NCBI GenBank assembly: GCA_025459245.1
Contig: JALOQZ010000008.1
Coordinates: forward strand, 1 to 36,941
Source of the DNA: Pirellula sp.
Lineage (GTDB): Bacteria > Planctomycetota > Planctomycetia > Pirellulales > Pirellulaceae
Reading direction: 5' to 3'
Length of the DNA: 36,941 nt
The position numbers and the translations under genes are program-made. Of the stretch, positions 26,672-35,272 are shown in pieces (within the stretch, counting starts at the first letter, position 1; each line of letters opens with the position of its first letter). The notes beneath the pieces are model-generated. The model was given only the letters and a program-made list of their open reading frames with translations, ran no database searches and was not told where the DNA came from.

Positions 26672-27337
26672 ATGATAAGCAAGCCAACACATCCGGTATT
26701 GGAGCAGGGCGATGACAGCGTTGCGATTCCACTCCGGACCTGCATGTCCCACAACGAAACGAAGTCACCAGTGGATCATAAACGAATCGAGCGAGCGGTT
26801 CGCGAGATATTGATAGCGGTAGGAGAGGATCCTGATCGAGAGGGGTTGCTTGAGACTCCCGCCCGGGTCGCTCGCATGTATGCGGAGGTTTTCGCGGGGT
26901 TGCACAAGGATCCGCGGGTTCATCTCAGTCGCGTATTCACCGAGGGGTATGACGAGATCGTCCTGTTAAAAGACATCGACTTCCATAGCATGTGCGAACA
27001 TCACTTGCTACCGTTCCATGGCAAGGCCCATGTTGGGTATTTGCCGAATGGGAAGGTTGTAGGGTTGAGCAAGATGGCGAGGGTGGTCGATGAAGTCGCA
27101 AGGCGTCCGCAGGTTCAAGAGCGAATGACCGAGACGATTGCCGACATGATGGAGCAGGAGTTGGGAGCCCGGGGAGTGGTCGTGATGATCGAGGCGAGCC
27201 ATTCCTGCATGACCATGCGAGGCATCAAGAAGGCGGGTGGAATGTGCGTCACCAGCGCGATGCGTGGGGTATTCCGTGAAAATCTCTCGTCTCGAGCCGA
27301 GATTCTTGGTTTGATCATGAACCACAGGCACGGGTAG
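26672..27337 (+). CDS. folE: GTP cyclohydrolase I
   Basis: Converts GTP to dihydroneopterin triphosphate, the first step of folate and pterin synthesis. The zinc site is Cys108 and His111 ([12 protein letters not shown]) plus Cys179 (SHSCMTMRG). The segments [13 protein letters not shown] and [13 protein letters not shown] are typical. At 221 residues it matches the family. ATG 26672 adds about 24 residues before MSHNETKSP; the internal ATG 26744 is an alternative start, since the conserved domain begins near residue 37. The gene precedes the tRNA cluster on the same strand, with a 112-base gap that holds a likely promoter. Confidence 0.96.
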   Translation: MISKPTHPVLEQGDDSVAIPLRTCMSHNETKSPVDHKRIERAVREILIAVGEDPDREGLLETPARVARMYAEVFAGLHKDPRVHLSRVFTEGYDEIVLLKDIDFHSMCEHHLLPFHGKAHVGYLPNGKVVGLSKMARVVDEVARRPQVQERMTETIADMMEQELGARGVVVMIEASHSCMTMRGIKKAGGMCVTSAMRGVFRENLSSRAEILGLIMNHRHG

Positions 27338-27365
27338 GGTTCTTTTTTTGCGGGTCAAATTCGTC

Positions 27366-27393
27366 TTGCAGCCGAACATCTCCTTTGTACACT
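27366..27393 (+). promoter_or_regulatory. Likely promoter of the tRNA-tuf cluster
   Basis: A sigma-70-type pair: TTGCAG (27366-27371), a 16-base spacer and TACACT (27388-27393). A start near 27400 would give a 50-base leader before the first tRNA. The spacing and position are right; both hexamers deviate from consensus by two bases. Confidence 0.5.
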
Positions 27394-27449
27394 AGTGCGA
27401 CTCTGAACTAGCCGGTAGGCGGTTTAGGGATTGTTCCCAGGACGCAGTT

Positions 27450-27522
27450 GCCGGCGTAGCTCAGTTGGTAGAGCAGCTGATTTGTAATCAGCTGGTCGGG
27501 GGTTCGAGTCCCTTCGCCGGCT
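27450..27522 (+). tRNA. tRNA-Thr (anticodon TGT)
   Basis: Cloverleaf of 73 bases. The acceptor GCCGGCG pairs with CGCCGGC and the discriminator is T. The anticodon stem is GCTGA/TCAGC and the loop TTTGTAA, giving anticodon TGT (27483-27485). CCA is not encoded. It is the first of four tRNAs before tuf. Confidence 0.97.
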
Positions 27523-27584
27523 CTTGCTGGGGATGTAGAAAAATAAACGGGGCTTGTCTGGATACAGCGGCTCCGTCGTGGGTA

Positions 27585-27666
27585 GGGAGGTTGCCCGAGC
27601 GGTTAAAGGGGACGGACTGTAAATCCGTTGGCTATGCCTACGTAGGTTCGAATCCTACACCTCCCA
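27585..27666 (+). tRNA. tRNA-Tyr (anticodon GTA)
   Basis: A class II tRNA of 82 bases with a long variable arm. The acceptor GGGAGGT pairs with ACCTCCC, discriminator A. The anticodon stem ACGGA/TCCGT has loop CTGTAAA, giving GTA at 27619-27621. CCA is not encoded. Confidence 0.96.
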
Positions 27667-27811
27667 CTTCGGTTTCGACGGTATTGGATACGGGAGTCGA
27701 TGGACTTTTGTAGACGGATTGTTGGAAACGGATGAAATTAGGGTTGGCGACTCTGCTTCGACGCTGTAGGAATAGCAGCTGATCGGAGGAGAGTTGTTTT
27801 CCTTTGGTGAT

Positions 27812-27882
27812 GCGGGTGTAGCTCAATGGTAGAGCAGCAGCCTTCCAAGCTGAATACGAGGGTTCGATTCCCTTCACCCGCT
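27812..27882 (+). tRNA. tRNA-Gly (anticodon TCC)
   Basis: A 71-base cloverleaf. The acceptor GCGGGTG pairs with CACCCGC and the discriminator is T. The loop CTTCCAA gives anticodon TCC at 27844-27846; the outermost pair of the anticodon stem (G-A) is a mismatch. CCA is not encoded. Confidence 0.95.
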
Positions 27883-27926
27883 TTCCAAGATAGGTTTGCT
27901 GGCCTTGGATTGGATGGATTCGAAAA

Positions 27927-27999
<73 letters not shown>

Positions 28000-28212
28000 C
28001 TGTCGACACCGACCTGGCTTGTAGGCCCCCGGGGAAACCCGATGGTCCGACAGGTGGTTTGGTGATGGTTGCGACAGTTGGATGACGGTCGCGACAGGGA
28101 GTGGTCGCCAGCAGATCTTTCGATGGAGCGGAAGTCAACTAAGTGGTTGCGTTGTGTTTGCGTCACGGATTAGGCTCCTGAGGTTGCGATAGCAAGCCTG
28201 GGGGAGGTCGCG

Positions 28213-28239
28213 CGGCAAAGATCACTCGGCAAAGATCAC
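28213..28239. repeat. Two direct copies of a 13-nt motif upstream of tuf
   Basis: CGGCAAAGATCAC occurs at 28213-28225 and 28227-28239, one base apart (14-base period). The pair lies about 50 bases upstream of the tuf start, in a 289-base gap where I see no clear promoter. It might be a protein-binding site or chance duplication. Confidence 0.8.
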
Positions 28240-28288
28240 ACGACGCGGTGTTCGAGTTTTTTATTTGTATAGGTGTTGTGAGTTAATA

Positions 28289-29485
28289 ATGGCCAAAGAG
28301 CAATTTGAACGTACCAAGCCCCACTGCAACGTAGGAACGATTGGTCACATCGACCACGGCAAGACAACCACCACTGGTGCGTTGCTCGCGGTTCAAGCTG
28401 CGAAGGGTTTGGCGCAAGCGAAGTCGTATGCTGATATCGCTAAGGGTGGTACAGTTCGGGATGCGACCAAGACGGTAACGATCGCTGCATCGCACGTGGA
28501 GTACGAGTCGGAAAACCGGCACTACGCACACATCGACTGCCCTGGTCACGCTGACTTTATCAAGAACATGATCACCGGTGCCGCTCAGATGGACGGCGCG
28601 ATCTTGGTTGTTAGCGCTGCCGACGGACCGATGCCACAGACCAAGGAGCACGTTTTGCTCGCACGTCAGGTTGACGTTCCAGCGATCGTTGTGTTCTTGA
28701 ACAAGTGCGATTTGGTTGACGACGAAGAGCTGCTGGAATTGGTTGAGTTGGAAATCCGTGAATTGCTCAGCAAGAACGGCTTCCCTGGGGAAGAAACCCC
28801 GATCGTTCGCGGCAACGCAAAGGCAGCTTACGACAATCCTGCAGATCCTGTTGCCAGCAAGTGCATCAGCGATTTGATCGCAGCGATTGATTCGTTCATT
28901 CCTCAGCCAACCCGTGAAGAAGACAAGCCATTCTTGATGGCGATCGAAGACGTTTTCTCGATCGAAGGTCGGGGAACGGTTGCGACCGGTCGTATTGAGC
29001 GCGGCGTGATCAAGGTGGGTGAAGAAGTCGAAATCGTCGGCTTGATGGAAGAAAAGAAGAAGACGACCGTCACTGGCGTTGAGCAGTTCCGTAAGGAAAT
29101 GAAGGAAGGCAAGGCTGGGGACAACGTCGGTTGCCTTCTCCGTGGTGTGAAGCGAGAAGACATCGAGCGTGGCCAAGTTTTGGCGAAGCCGAACTCGGTT
29201 ACTCCTCACAAGAAGTTCGAAGCTGAAGTTTATTGCTTGAGCAAGGACGAAGGAGGGCGTCACACGCCGTTCTTCTCCGGTTACCGCCCACAGTTCTTCT
29301 TCCGCACGACCGACGTGACCGGAACAGCGAACTTGATCGGTGCCGAGATGTGCATGCCTGGCGACAACGTCAAGATCGAAGTTGAATTGCAGAAGACCGT
29401 TGCTATCGACGATGGTGTTCGTTTCGCAATTCGCGAAGGTGGCAAGACGGTTGGTTCCGGCGTTGTTACCAAGATTATCGAGTAA
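28289..29485 (+). CDS. tuf: Elongation factor Tu
   Basis: A 398-residue translation GTPase that delivers aminoacyl-tRNA to the ribosome. The G1 loop GHIDHGKT is at 19-26, DCPGH at 83-87, and NKCD about residue 135. Domains 2 and 3 are complete, ending VVTKIIE. ATG 28289 gives the standard MAKEQF start; an in-frame ATG at 28265 adds eight residues and is unlikely. In switch I the usual R-G-I-T-I motif reads KTVTI (61-65), and the segment is two residues longer than in E. coli; the Mg-binding Thr64 is kept. This fits what I recall of planctomycete EF-Tu. The gene lies between tRNA-Thr(GGT) and tRNA-Trp in the classic cluster and its codons look highly biased. Confidence 0.98.
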   Translation: MAKEQFERTKPHCNVGTIGHIDHGKTTTTGALLAVQAAKGLAQAKSYADIAKGGTVRDATKTVTIAASHVEYESENRHYAHIDCPGHADFIKNMITGAAQMDGAILVVSAADGPMPQTKEHVLLARQVDVPAIVVFLNKCDLVDDEELLELVELEIRELLSKNGFPGEETPIVRGNAKAAYDNPADPVASKCISDLIAAIDSFIPQPTREEDKPFLMAIEDVFSIEGRGTVATGRIERGVIKVGEEVEIVGLMEEKKKTTVTGVEQFRKEMKEGKAGDNVGCLLRGVKREDIERGQVLAKPNSVTPHKKFEAEVYCLSKDEGGRHTPFFSGYRPQFFFRTTDVTGTANLIGAEMCMPGDNVKIEVELQKTVAIDDGVRFAIREGGKTVGSGVVTKIIE

Positions 29486-29548
29486 TTGAAGCGTTGGTGG
29501 TTTGGGATTTGGTATTGCCCAGATCACCGAGGCGACTGAGAATTGAGG

Positions 29549-29578
29549 GCTGCCGCGAAGATTTTCTTACGCGGCAGC
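29549..29578 (+). terminator. Hairpin between tuf and tRNA-Trp
   Basis: GCTGCCGCG (29549-29557) pairs perfectly with CGCGGCAGC (29570-29578), with further AAGA/TCTT pairing in the loop, followed by TTTC. It starts 64 bases after the tuf stop and ends nine bases before tRNA-Trp. It may be a partial terminator or an RNA-processing site. Confidence 0.55.
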
Positions 29579-29586
29579 TTTCGGTT

Positions 29587-29659
29587 AGGGGTGTAGCTCA
29601 ATTGGCAGAGCACCGGTTTCCAAAACCGGGGGTTGCGGGTTCGATTCCTGCCGCCCCTG
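29587..29659 (+). tRNA. tRNA-Trp (anticodon CCA)
   Basis: A 73-base cloverleaf. The acceptor AGGGGTG pairs with CGCCCCT (one G-T wobble) and the discriminator is G. The stem CCGGT/ACCGG carries loop TTCCAAA, anticodon CCA. It sits between tuf and secE, as in many bacteria. CCA is not encoded. Confidence 0.96.
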
Positions 29660-29786
29660 TTCGCGGTCGACAGATTCGGTCGCGTCAGGTCCGTTCAGTT
29701 TCGTGTTGAATTGAGCCGTTGCTCGATTGCCGGAGCTGAGAGGTAACGGTTTGTTCCGAAGGGTCGATTAGCGAACCGCAAAACAT

Positions 29787-30251
29787 ATGGCAACAGTAGC
29801 AGAAGACTCTACTTCCTCTCGGACCTTGATGGCCGAGTTGTTTGCAGGGTCGGTCTATAAAGGACGTCAGGGGCGGATTGTCAGGCAATTGACTTGCTTG
29901 GCGATTTGGCTGACGTTTTGGCTCGGGGCTTGGCAGCTTTTTGAGGCACTGCGGGCTGGTTTCTTCGAAGGGCTTCGCGACGCGTCGTATGGCAACTGGG
30001 TCATTTACGGGTTGCCTTTGCTTTTCGCGGTCGGCGGAACATGGCTTGGGTATCGGCTTGTGAATTGGCCCAAATTCGCTGATTTTTTGATCAGTGTCGA
30101 GGCAGAGATGAGCAAGGTGTCGTGGCCCACCAAATCTGAGCTTTACAAGGCTTCGATGGTCGTTATATTCACGATGGCTTTTCTTGCCGTATTGCTCTTC
30201 GCATACGACTTGATTTGGCAAGCAATCTTTGATTATTTGCGAGTGAGTTAG
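29787..30251 (+). CDS. secE: Preprotein translocase subunit SecE (three-helix form)
   Basis: A 154-residue membrane protein. The C-terminal SecE core has the amphipathic segment FLISVEAEMSKVSWPTKSEL followed by one membrane helix. Two further helices, at about residues 35-55 and 70-90, precede it, so this is the long three-helix form rather than the short single-helix one. SecE clamps SecY in the translocon. It lies between tRNA-Trp and nusG, the expected place. rpmG, often present just upstream in other bacteria, is absent. ATG 29787 has no strong ribosome binding site. Confidence 0.93.
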   Translation: MATVAEDSTSSRTLMAELFAGSVYKGRQGRIVRQLTCLAIWLTFWLGAWQLFEALRAGFFEGLRDASYGNWVIYGLPLLFAVGGTWLGYRLVNWPKFADFLISVEAEMSKVSWPTKSELYKASMVVIFTMAFLAVLLFAYDLIWQAIFDYLRVS

Positions 30252-30569
30252 GGTCTGGAGGAGGCTTTGGTTGACGGGGCTTTCGGTAGGCTGCTTGGTT
30301 GCTCAAATTAATTAAAGAGTTTAACGAGATAGAAACGGAGATGGCGATAACTTTCGCTATCGAAGAGATAGGTTGCTTTGCGGAGGCTGAGAGGCTGAAG
30401 CGAGCGAGGCGTGTTCCATGATGGGCAGGCCGCTTTTTGGACACACGACCAATTCCGCGATGGGTTTGGTCTACATAGCCAGGAGATTGGTTGGTGCCGA
30501 GTTGTTCAAGCGTAAGTTTGGGCAGCTTAGGTAGTTGATCATTCGTCAGTACTGGCGCAAGGTTTTCGA
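30252..30569. other. Gap between secE and nusG
   Basis: A 318-base gap, unusually long for the normally tight secE-nusG pair. I see an AT-rich stretch near 30304-30320 (AATTAATTAAAGAG) but no convincing promoter, hairpin or coding frame on either strand. Confidence 0.5.
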
Positions 30570-31154
30570 GTGAACAATTCCGCATCAACAACTACTGAAT
30601 CTCCCGACGCGTCCGAGATGCGTTGGTACATTTTGAAGGTTCAGTTCAACCGCGAAGATACGATTCGCGAAGCATTGGAGAAGCGTATTCGCTTGTCCAG
30701 TTTGCAATCGTCGTTCGGGGAAATTCTTGTCCCCACCGAGGATGTTGTGGAGTTTACGCGAGCCGGTAAGCGCCGCGTGGTAAAGAGAAAGCTTTACCCT
30801 GGATATTTGGTGATCCGCATGATCATCAACGACGACACATGGTTTTTGGTCCGCGAGACCACCGGTGTTGGCGATTTTACAGGTTCTGCAGGCAAGCCGA
30901 CGCCGATGAGCGATGCGGATGTCGATAGGATCTTGAAGTTGGCTTATCCAGATGCTGATGAAGAGCAAGCTCCCAAGACGGCCATTCCATTCAAGCCTGG
31001 CGATCGCGTTCGGGTGAAGGAAGGTAACTTCCAAAGCCTGGAAGGCGATGTCGATAGGATCGACGAAGCGAACGGCCGTGTTACCGTGATCATTAATATT
31101 TTTGGTCGCAGTACTCCAGTCGTTTTGGATCACTGGCAAGTTGAGTCGTTGTAA
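30570..31154 (+). CDS. nusG: Transcription termination/antitermination protein NusG
   Basis: A 194-residue NusG. The NGN domain runs from MRWYILKVQFNRED (about 17) through YPGYLVIRM to TGSAGKPTPMS. The C-terminal KOW domain is at about 140-194 (FKPGDRVRVKEGNFQSLEG ... FGRSTPVVLD). It binds RNA polymerase and links it to ribosomes or Rho. The start is GTG 30570, with AAGG seven bases upstream; an internal ATG at the start of MRWYILKV would drop a short Ser/Thr-rich leader of 16 residues. The translation/transcription cluster continues with rplK. Confidence 0.95.
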   Translation: MNNSASTTTESPDASEMRWYILKVQFNREDTIREALEKRIRLSSLQSSFGEILVPTEDVVEFTRAGKRRVVKRKLYPGYLVIRMIINDDTWFLVRETTGVGDFTGSAGKPTPMSDADVDRILKLAYPDADEEQAPKTAIPFKPGDRVRVKEGNFQSLEGDVDRIDEANGRVTVIINIFGRSTPVVLDHWQVESL

Positions 31155-31369
31155 GTTCAGGGTCTGTCGCGAGCGTTTGACTTGCGTGGATTTTTTCGGA
31201 GACGGCGATTTGGTAGTGAGATCGCTTCTGCTAAGAAACATTTTCAGCACGGGCTAATTACGAGTGTTGAAGCGGTTTTGGTACGGCAGAGCGGTAGCAA
31301 GTCGGCGACATCATTTCATATTGATCATCACGTTTTAGTTTAGACAAACGACACAAGGTTCACGGACAC

Positions 31370-31795
31370 ATGGCCAAGCAAGTCGTCGGAAAAGCGGCGT
31401 TTCAGGTGCCTGGGGGCAAAGCGACTCCCGCGCCACCTGTGGGTACTTCTCTCGGTAAGTTCGGTATTAACTTGGGGCAGTTCGTTTCCCAGTTCAACGA
31501 CCGAACTCGTGAGTTTAATGGAACACCAATTCCAGTTGTGGTTACGGTTTACTCCGACCGCAGTTTTGAGTTTATTACCAAAAGTCCTCCAGCTTCGGCT
31601 TTGTTGAAGATGGCAGCGGGAATCGCAAGCGGTTCCGGCGAGCCGCACAAAGTCAAGGTTGGAAAAGTATCTCGCGAGCAAGTCGACGAAATCTGCAAGA
31701 AGAAAATGGCAGACTTGAACGCGCGGGACCTGGAGCATGCTCGACGCATGATCGAGGGGACGGCCCGAAGCATGGGTATTGAGGTCGTAGGGTAA
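31370..31795 (+). CDS. rplK: 50S ribosomal protein L11
   Basis: A 141-residue L11, the usual length. Motifs include [23 protein letters not shown] and [14 protein letters not shown] in the N-terminal domain, and the rRNA-binding C-terminal domain with [22 protein letters not shown]. It forms part of the GTPase-associated centre with L10 and L12, all coded just downstream. The 215-base gap after nusG probably holds the leader of the rplKA transcript and possibly an L1 autoregulatory site, which I cannot see clearly. Confidence 0.98.
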   Translation: MAKQVVGKAAFQVPGGKATPAPPVGTSLGKFGINLGQFVSQFNDRTREFNGTPIPVVVTVYSDRSFEFITKSPPASALLKMAAGIASGSGEPHKVKVGKVSREQVDEICKKKMADLNARDLEHARRMIEGTARSMGIEVVG

Positions 31796-31815
31796 GCAAA
31801 GGAGCAAGCAAGAGA

Positions 31816-32496
31816 ATGGTGAAAGCAACCAAAGCAATGAAGGCAATGCTTGCCAAGACGCCGGGTAAACAGCCGGTTCCTTTGCAGCAAGCGGTCGAGC
31901 TGCTCAAGCAGTTCGGTGGACGTAAGTTTGATCAGACAGTTGAGATCCACATGAATTTGGGGATCGATCCAGCGCAAGCAGATCAGATCGTTCGTGGGTC
32001 GGTCGTTTTGCCTCATGGTATCGGAAAGATCCAACGCGTCGTCGTCTTCGCGAAAGGCGATTTGGCGAAGGCAGCCGAAGAGGCTGGCGCCGATGCAGTT
32101 GGGGCGGAAGAACTGTCCAAGCGAATCAAAGATGGATGGCTCGATTTCGATGTCTGTATCGCAACGCCGGACATGATGGGTATGGTCGGTCCTCTCGGTA
32201 AGGTGCTCGGTCCTCGCGGATTGATGCCTTCCCCTCGTGCGGGAACGGTCACCACCGACGTAAGCCGTGTTGTTAAGGAATACAAAGCGGGTAAGGTGGA
32301 GTTCCGAAACGACAAGGGTGCGAACGTGCACGCGGTCGTCGGAAAGATGAGTTTCGACACCAACAAGTTGTCCGAGAATTTGTCGGCGTTCATTTCGTTC
32401 GTTCAATCGCTCAAGCCGAACGCTTGCAAAGGAACGTACATCAAGTCGATCGCCATTTGTGCGACGATGTCTCCCAGCATCCGCGTATCTGCCTAG
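31816..32496 (+). CDS. rplA: 50S ribosomal protein L1
   Basis: A 226-residue L1, the usual length. It is recognised by [32 protein letters not shown] and [15 protein letters not shown]. It binds the L1 stalk of 23S rRNA and represses its own operon in many bacteria. It starts 20 bases after rplK, with AAAGGAG upstream; the rplJ start follows 11 bases after its stop. Confidence 0.98.
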   Translation: MVKATKAMKAMLAKTPGKQPVPLQQAVELLKQFGGRKFDQTVEIHMNLGIDPAQADQIVRGSVVLPHGIGKIQRVVVFAKGDLAKAAEEAGADAVGAEELSKRIKDGWLDFDVCIATPDMMGMVGPLGKVLGPRGLMPSPRAGTVTTDVSRVVKEYKAGKVEFRNDKGANVHAVVGKMSFDTNKLSENLSAFISFVQSLKPNACKGTYIKSIAICATMSPSIRVSA

Positions 32497-32507
32497 GAAA
32501 GGTTGTC

Positions 32508-33041
32508 ATGAGTAAAGTTGTTAAAAAGCTTGTCTCACGAGATATTGCGGCGCGGCTCAAGGGAGTCAACGACGCGATTGTCGTGAACATTGTCGGGATG
32601 ACCGGCGAAGAGAATTTCAATATTCGCAAAACATTGCGTGAGCAAGGTATCGGGATCATGGTCGTTAAGCGAACGCTGGCGGCTCGCGCGACCGAAGGAA
32701 GCTCGCTGCGCCCTGCGTTTGACAATCTGGCTGGAAGCGTGGCTGTGATTTGGGGATGTGAGGATTTCGTTGCGTTGACTCGCAGCGTTACCAAGCTCGT
32801 CAACTCTGGCCAGTTCCCAAAGCTGGAGATCAAGGGTGGGGTAATGGATGGTGAGGCCCTCACCGCTGACCAAGTGAAGAAGGTTAGCAAGTGGCCAAGC
32901 CGACAAGAACAGATTTCCATTTTGGTTGGACAGATTTTGTCGCCGGGAGCAACGCTCTCTGGACAACTGGTCGGTCCTGCTCGAATGATCGCTGGTCAGG
33001 TCAAGAAGATGATCGAGAACCAGGAGGAAGCTGGCGAGTAA
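32508..33041 (+). CDS. rplJ: 50S ribosomal protein L10
   Basis: A 177-residue L10, which anchors L7/L12 dimers at the stalk base. ATG 32508 is preceded by AGGAAAGG and gives the normal MSKVVKKLVSRDIAARLKGV start; the frame is open further upstream inside rplA, but that is spurious. The C-terminal helix (residues about 140-177, ending KKMIENQEEAGE) binds L12. The rplA-rplJ gap is only 11 bases, so an L10 leader RNA of the E. coli type cannot lie between them. Confidence 0.97.
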   Translation: MSKVVKKLVSRDIAARLKGVNDAIVVNIVGMTGEENFNIRKTLREQGIGIMVVKRTLAARATEGSSLRPAFDNLAGSVAVIWGCEDFVALTRSVTKLVNSGQFPKLEIKGGVMDGEALTADQVKKVSKWPSRQEQISILVGQILSPGATLSGQLVGPARMIAGQVKKMIENQEEAGE

Positions 33042-33141
33042 TCGCTTGCTTGAACCATCGTACGTGGGTGAACAGCCGGTTCCAATTTCTCGCCGGTGAG
33101 TTTCGTTAGTTAGTTTTTTCCAATTTGAGGATTAGTGAATT

Positions 33142-33549
33142 ATGTCCGAGTCCGCAACCGCTTTCGCGGAAGAGATCAAGACCCTGGGCGAGAAGATCGT
33201 CGGCCTGACGCTCAAGCAAGCCAAGGAATTGAGTGACTATCTGAAGGAAGTTCATGGCATCGAAGCTGCTTCCGGCGGCGCCGTTGTAATGGCTGCTCCT
33301 GCAGATGGTGGTGGCGCTCCTGCAGCTGCTGCTGTTCAAACCGAATTCGACGTCGTTATGACTTCGTTCGGTGACAAGAAGCTTGACGTCGTTAAGGTCG
33401 TTAAGAACCTCACCGGCCTCTCGCTCATGGACGCGAAGAAGTTGGTCGAAGGCGTTCCTGCCAAGATCAAAGAGCAAGTTTCGAAGGAAGACGCCGACAA
33501 GATCAAGGCTGAGCTCACCGAAGCCGGCGCAACTGTCGAACTCAAGTAA
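33142..33549 (+). CDS. rplL: 50S ribosomal protein L7/L12
   Basis: A 135-residue L12: an N-terminal dimerisation domain (to about 45), an Ala/Gly-rich hinge ([13 protein letters not shown]), and a C-terminal factor-binding domain ([19 protein letters not shown] ... [17 protein letters not shown]). It recruits translation GTPases such as EF-Tu, coded in the same cluster. It is the last gene of the operon; a hairpin starts five bases after the stop and a strong terminator follows. The usual downstream rpoB is absent. Confidence 0.97.
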   Translation: MSESATAFAEEIKTLGEKIVGLTLKQAKELSDYLKEVHGIEAASGGAVVMAAPADGGGAPAAAAVQTEFDVVMTSFGDKKLDVVKVVKNLTGLSLMDAKKLVEGVPAKIKEQVSKEDADKIKAELTEAGATVELK

Positions 33550-33554
33550 TGCTT

Positions 33555-33571
33555 GGCTCCGAATCGGAGCC
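33555..33571 (+). other. Small hairpin just after rplL
   Basis: GGCTCCG pairs with CGGAGCC around an AAT loop. It begins five bases past the rplL stop, with no T-run directly after it. It may help stabilise the mRNA end or assist the following terminator. Confidence 0.5.
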
Positions 33572-33593
33572 TGCTTTACCCAAAAAATGCGAG

Positions 33594-33623
33594 AAAGCCC
33601 GTAGGCTCACTACGGGCTTTTTT
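33594..33623 (+). terminator. Strong intrinsic terminator of the ribosomal protein operon
   Basis: AAAGCCCGTA (33594-33603) and TACGGGCTTT (33611-33620) pair perfectly over 10 bases around the loop GGCTCAC. The 3' arm runs into TTTTTT. This is the clearest terminator in the window. Confidence 0.93.
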
Positions 33624-33733
33624 GCATTGTATGGGGCGAAATGAAGGGCGTTCTGACGAAAAACCTCGACAACCAACATCTGTCAAATTAAGCTCAGGAT
33701 GTTTCGGCACTGTTCTTTCCGGATCCGACCTCG

Positions 33734-35272
33734 ATGAATCAATTTCCCGAACCAGATATCTCACCAGTGGAGATTGCTCGGGTGTTTTTAAGACATCGTT
33801 GGTTGATGCTCTTAACGTTCATCGTGACATTCGGAGGAGTCCTCGCTTACATTGCGACCAGGACTCCTGTGTACCGGTACGAAGCCAAGTTGTTCTTACG
33901 CTTGGGACGAGAGAGCGTCTTGCTCGATCCAACCGTCACGGCGATGCAATCCCAATCGGTGTCGACCCCTGCCAATCGAGACAACGAATTGAACTCGACC
34001 GTGGATTTGCTTCGCAGTCGAATGCTTTTGGAGCAATTGGTCGACTCCCTGGGTGCGAATCGTATCTTGGGGAAGGAAACCGACGAAGGAGCATCAGTCC
34101 CCGGATCGGAAGAGATAAACAACTCCATTTTGGCCAATCTACGGTGGTCATCCAAAAGTCCGAGGGAAAAGGCTATCCGCGAAGTGCAGTCCTCGTTGAG
34201 CGTCGCAGCGGTGAAGGACTCCAACGTTATCAGCGTTTCCTTCGAGAGTCCTTCTGCAGACATATCCAAAGACGTAGTTCAGGCGATTATTGAGATCTAT
34301 CAAAAGGAGCATATCCGGATAAATCGCGCACCAGGGGCATACGATTTTCTTCTAAAGCAAACGGAGGCTGTTCGGGAACAGCTCGACAAGACCGAGCAAG
34401 AATGGCGAGATTTGAAGAATGAGACCGGGATTACAAGCGTCGAAGATCAGAAGCGTTTGTCATTAGAAAGCCTTGAGTCCCTGGAGAATGCGTTGCGTAT
34501 GGCGAAGATCGACCTCTCTTCTAACGAGGCGATGATCGAAGCCTTGGAGCAACAGCTGTCCAAGATTCCCGAGATGCGAGAATCTTCGCGTGCCGACGGG
34601 CAACTTCCCGCCGGAGCGGATTCGATGCGAGGCCTTCTTTACGCCTTGGAGCTTCGTGAGAAAGAGCTTTCCGCCAAGTACACCGACGAGCACCATCTCG
34701 TGAAGGAGCTTCGAAAGCAAGTAGAACAGTCTCGCGCTTTACTTGCAAAGGAATCCAACGAGCGCAGCGAATCGGTGACCAGCACGAACAAAGTTTTTGA
34801 AGAGACAGAATCGCTGCTCGTAAAGGAAGTAAGCCAGGGGAAATCGTTGAAGGAGAAGATTGTTGCTCTTACCTCACAGATTGCTCGGTGCAAGGAAGAG
34901 TTGAATCATCTCAACGAAATTGAACTTCGTTTTGCCCAGCTCGAGCGTGAAACAGAGTTGCAGGATGCAAACTATCGGCGTTATGCGGAGAACTTGGAAA
35001 AGGCGCGAATCGATCAAGCATTGGACTTGCAACGCATTTCAAACATCAACGTGGTGCAACCCGAGCGTGCTCCAGAGCGCCCCGTCGATTCGAACGCTGC
35101 CATCAAACTAATCGTCGGATTGTTCGCAAGCGTATTAGCTAGTTGCACAGTGGCATTTATTGCCGATCGATTCCAGCGAGCTATCAAAAAGGAAAAGGAA
35201 GGTCCGTTCACGACTATTCAGCGATCCTACCTGTCCGAGGCAGCTTCGACTTTCCAAGCAAACGGAGCGTGA
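33734..35272 (+). CDS. Wzz/GumC-type polysaccharide chain-length or export protein
   Basis: A 512-residue inner-membrane protein. A membrane helix at about 22-42 and a second near 454-476 flank a large periplasmic part, with heptad-rich coiled coil between about 210 and 440. N-terminal EIARVFLRHRWLMLLTFIVT and the segment VYRYEAKLFLRLGRE match the Wzz domain. The C-terminal tail is short (about 35 residues), so no tyrosine-kinase domain is fused. Such proteins set polymer length or form the periplasmic part of polysaccharide export. The gene starts 110 bases after the rplL terminator and its stop overlaps the start of the next gene (GTGA). Confidence 0.88.
   Translation: MNQFPEPDISPVEIARVFLRHRWLMLLTFIVTFGGVLAYIATRTPVYRYEAKLFLRLGRESVLLDPTVTAMQSQSVSTPANRDNELNSTVDLLRSRMLLEQLVDSLGANRILGKETDEGASVPGSEEINNSILANLRWSSKSPREKAIREVQSSLSVAAVKDSNVISVSFESPSADISKDVVQAIIEIYQKEHIRINRAPGAYDFLLKQTEAVREQLDKTEQEWRDLKNETGITSVEDQKRLSLESLESLENALRMAKIDLSSNEAMIEALEQQLSKIPEMRESSRADGQLPAGADSMRGLLYALELREKELSAKYTDEHHLVKELRKQVEQSRALLAKESNERSESVTSTNKVFEETESLLVKEVSQGKSLKEKIVALTSQIARCKEELNHLNEIELRFAQLERETELQDANYRRYAENLEKARIDQALDLQRISNINVVQPERAPERPVDSNAAIKLIVGLFASVLASCTVAFIADRFQRAIKKEKEGPFTTIQRSYLSEAASTFQANGA

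Noticed and set aside
28283-29527. A 414-codon minus-strand frame opposite tuf
   Set aside because: It is a shadow of the strongly biased tuf codons; the peptide has no recognisable motif and the + frame is clearly EF-Tu.
29685-30221. A 178-codon minus-strand frame opposite secE
   Set aside because: The + strand carries a clear SecE; the minus peptide has no motif and low plausibility.
30169-30591. A 140-codon minus-strand frame across the secE-nusG gap
   Set aside because: It overlaps the 3' end of secE and the start of nusG, has biased composition and no recognisable domain.
32430-32507. An L10-binding leader RNA before rplJ
   Set aside because: The gap between rplA and rplJ is only 11 bases, leaving no room for the E. 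coli-type leader outside rplA.
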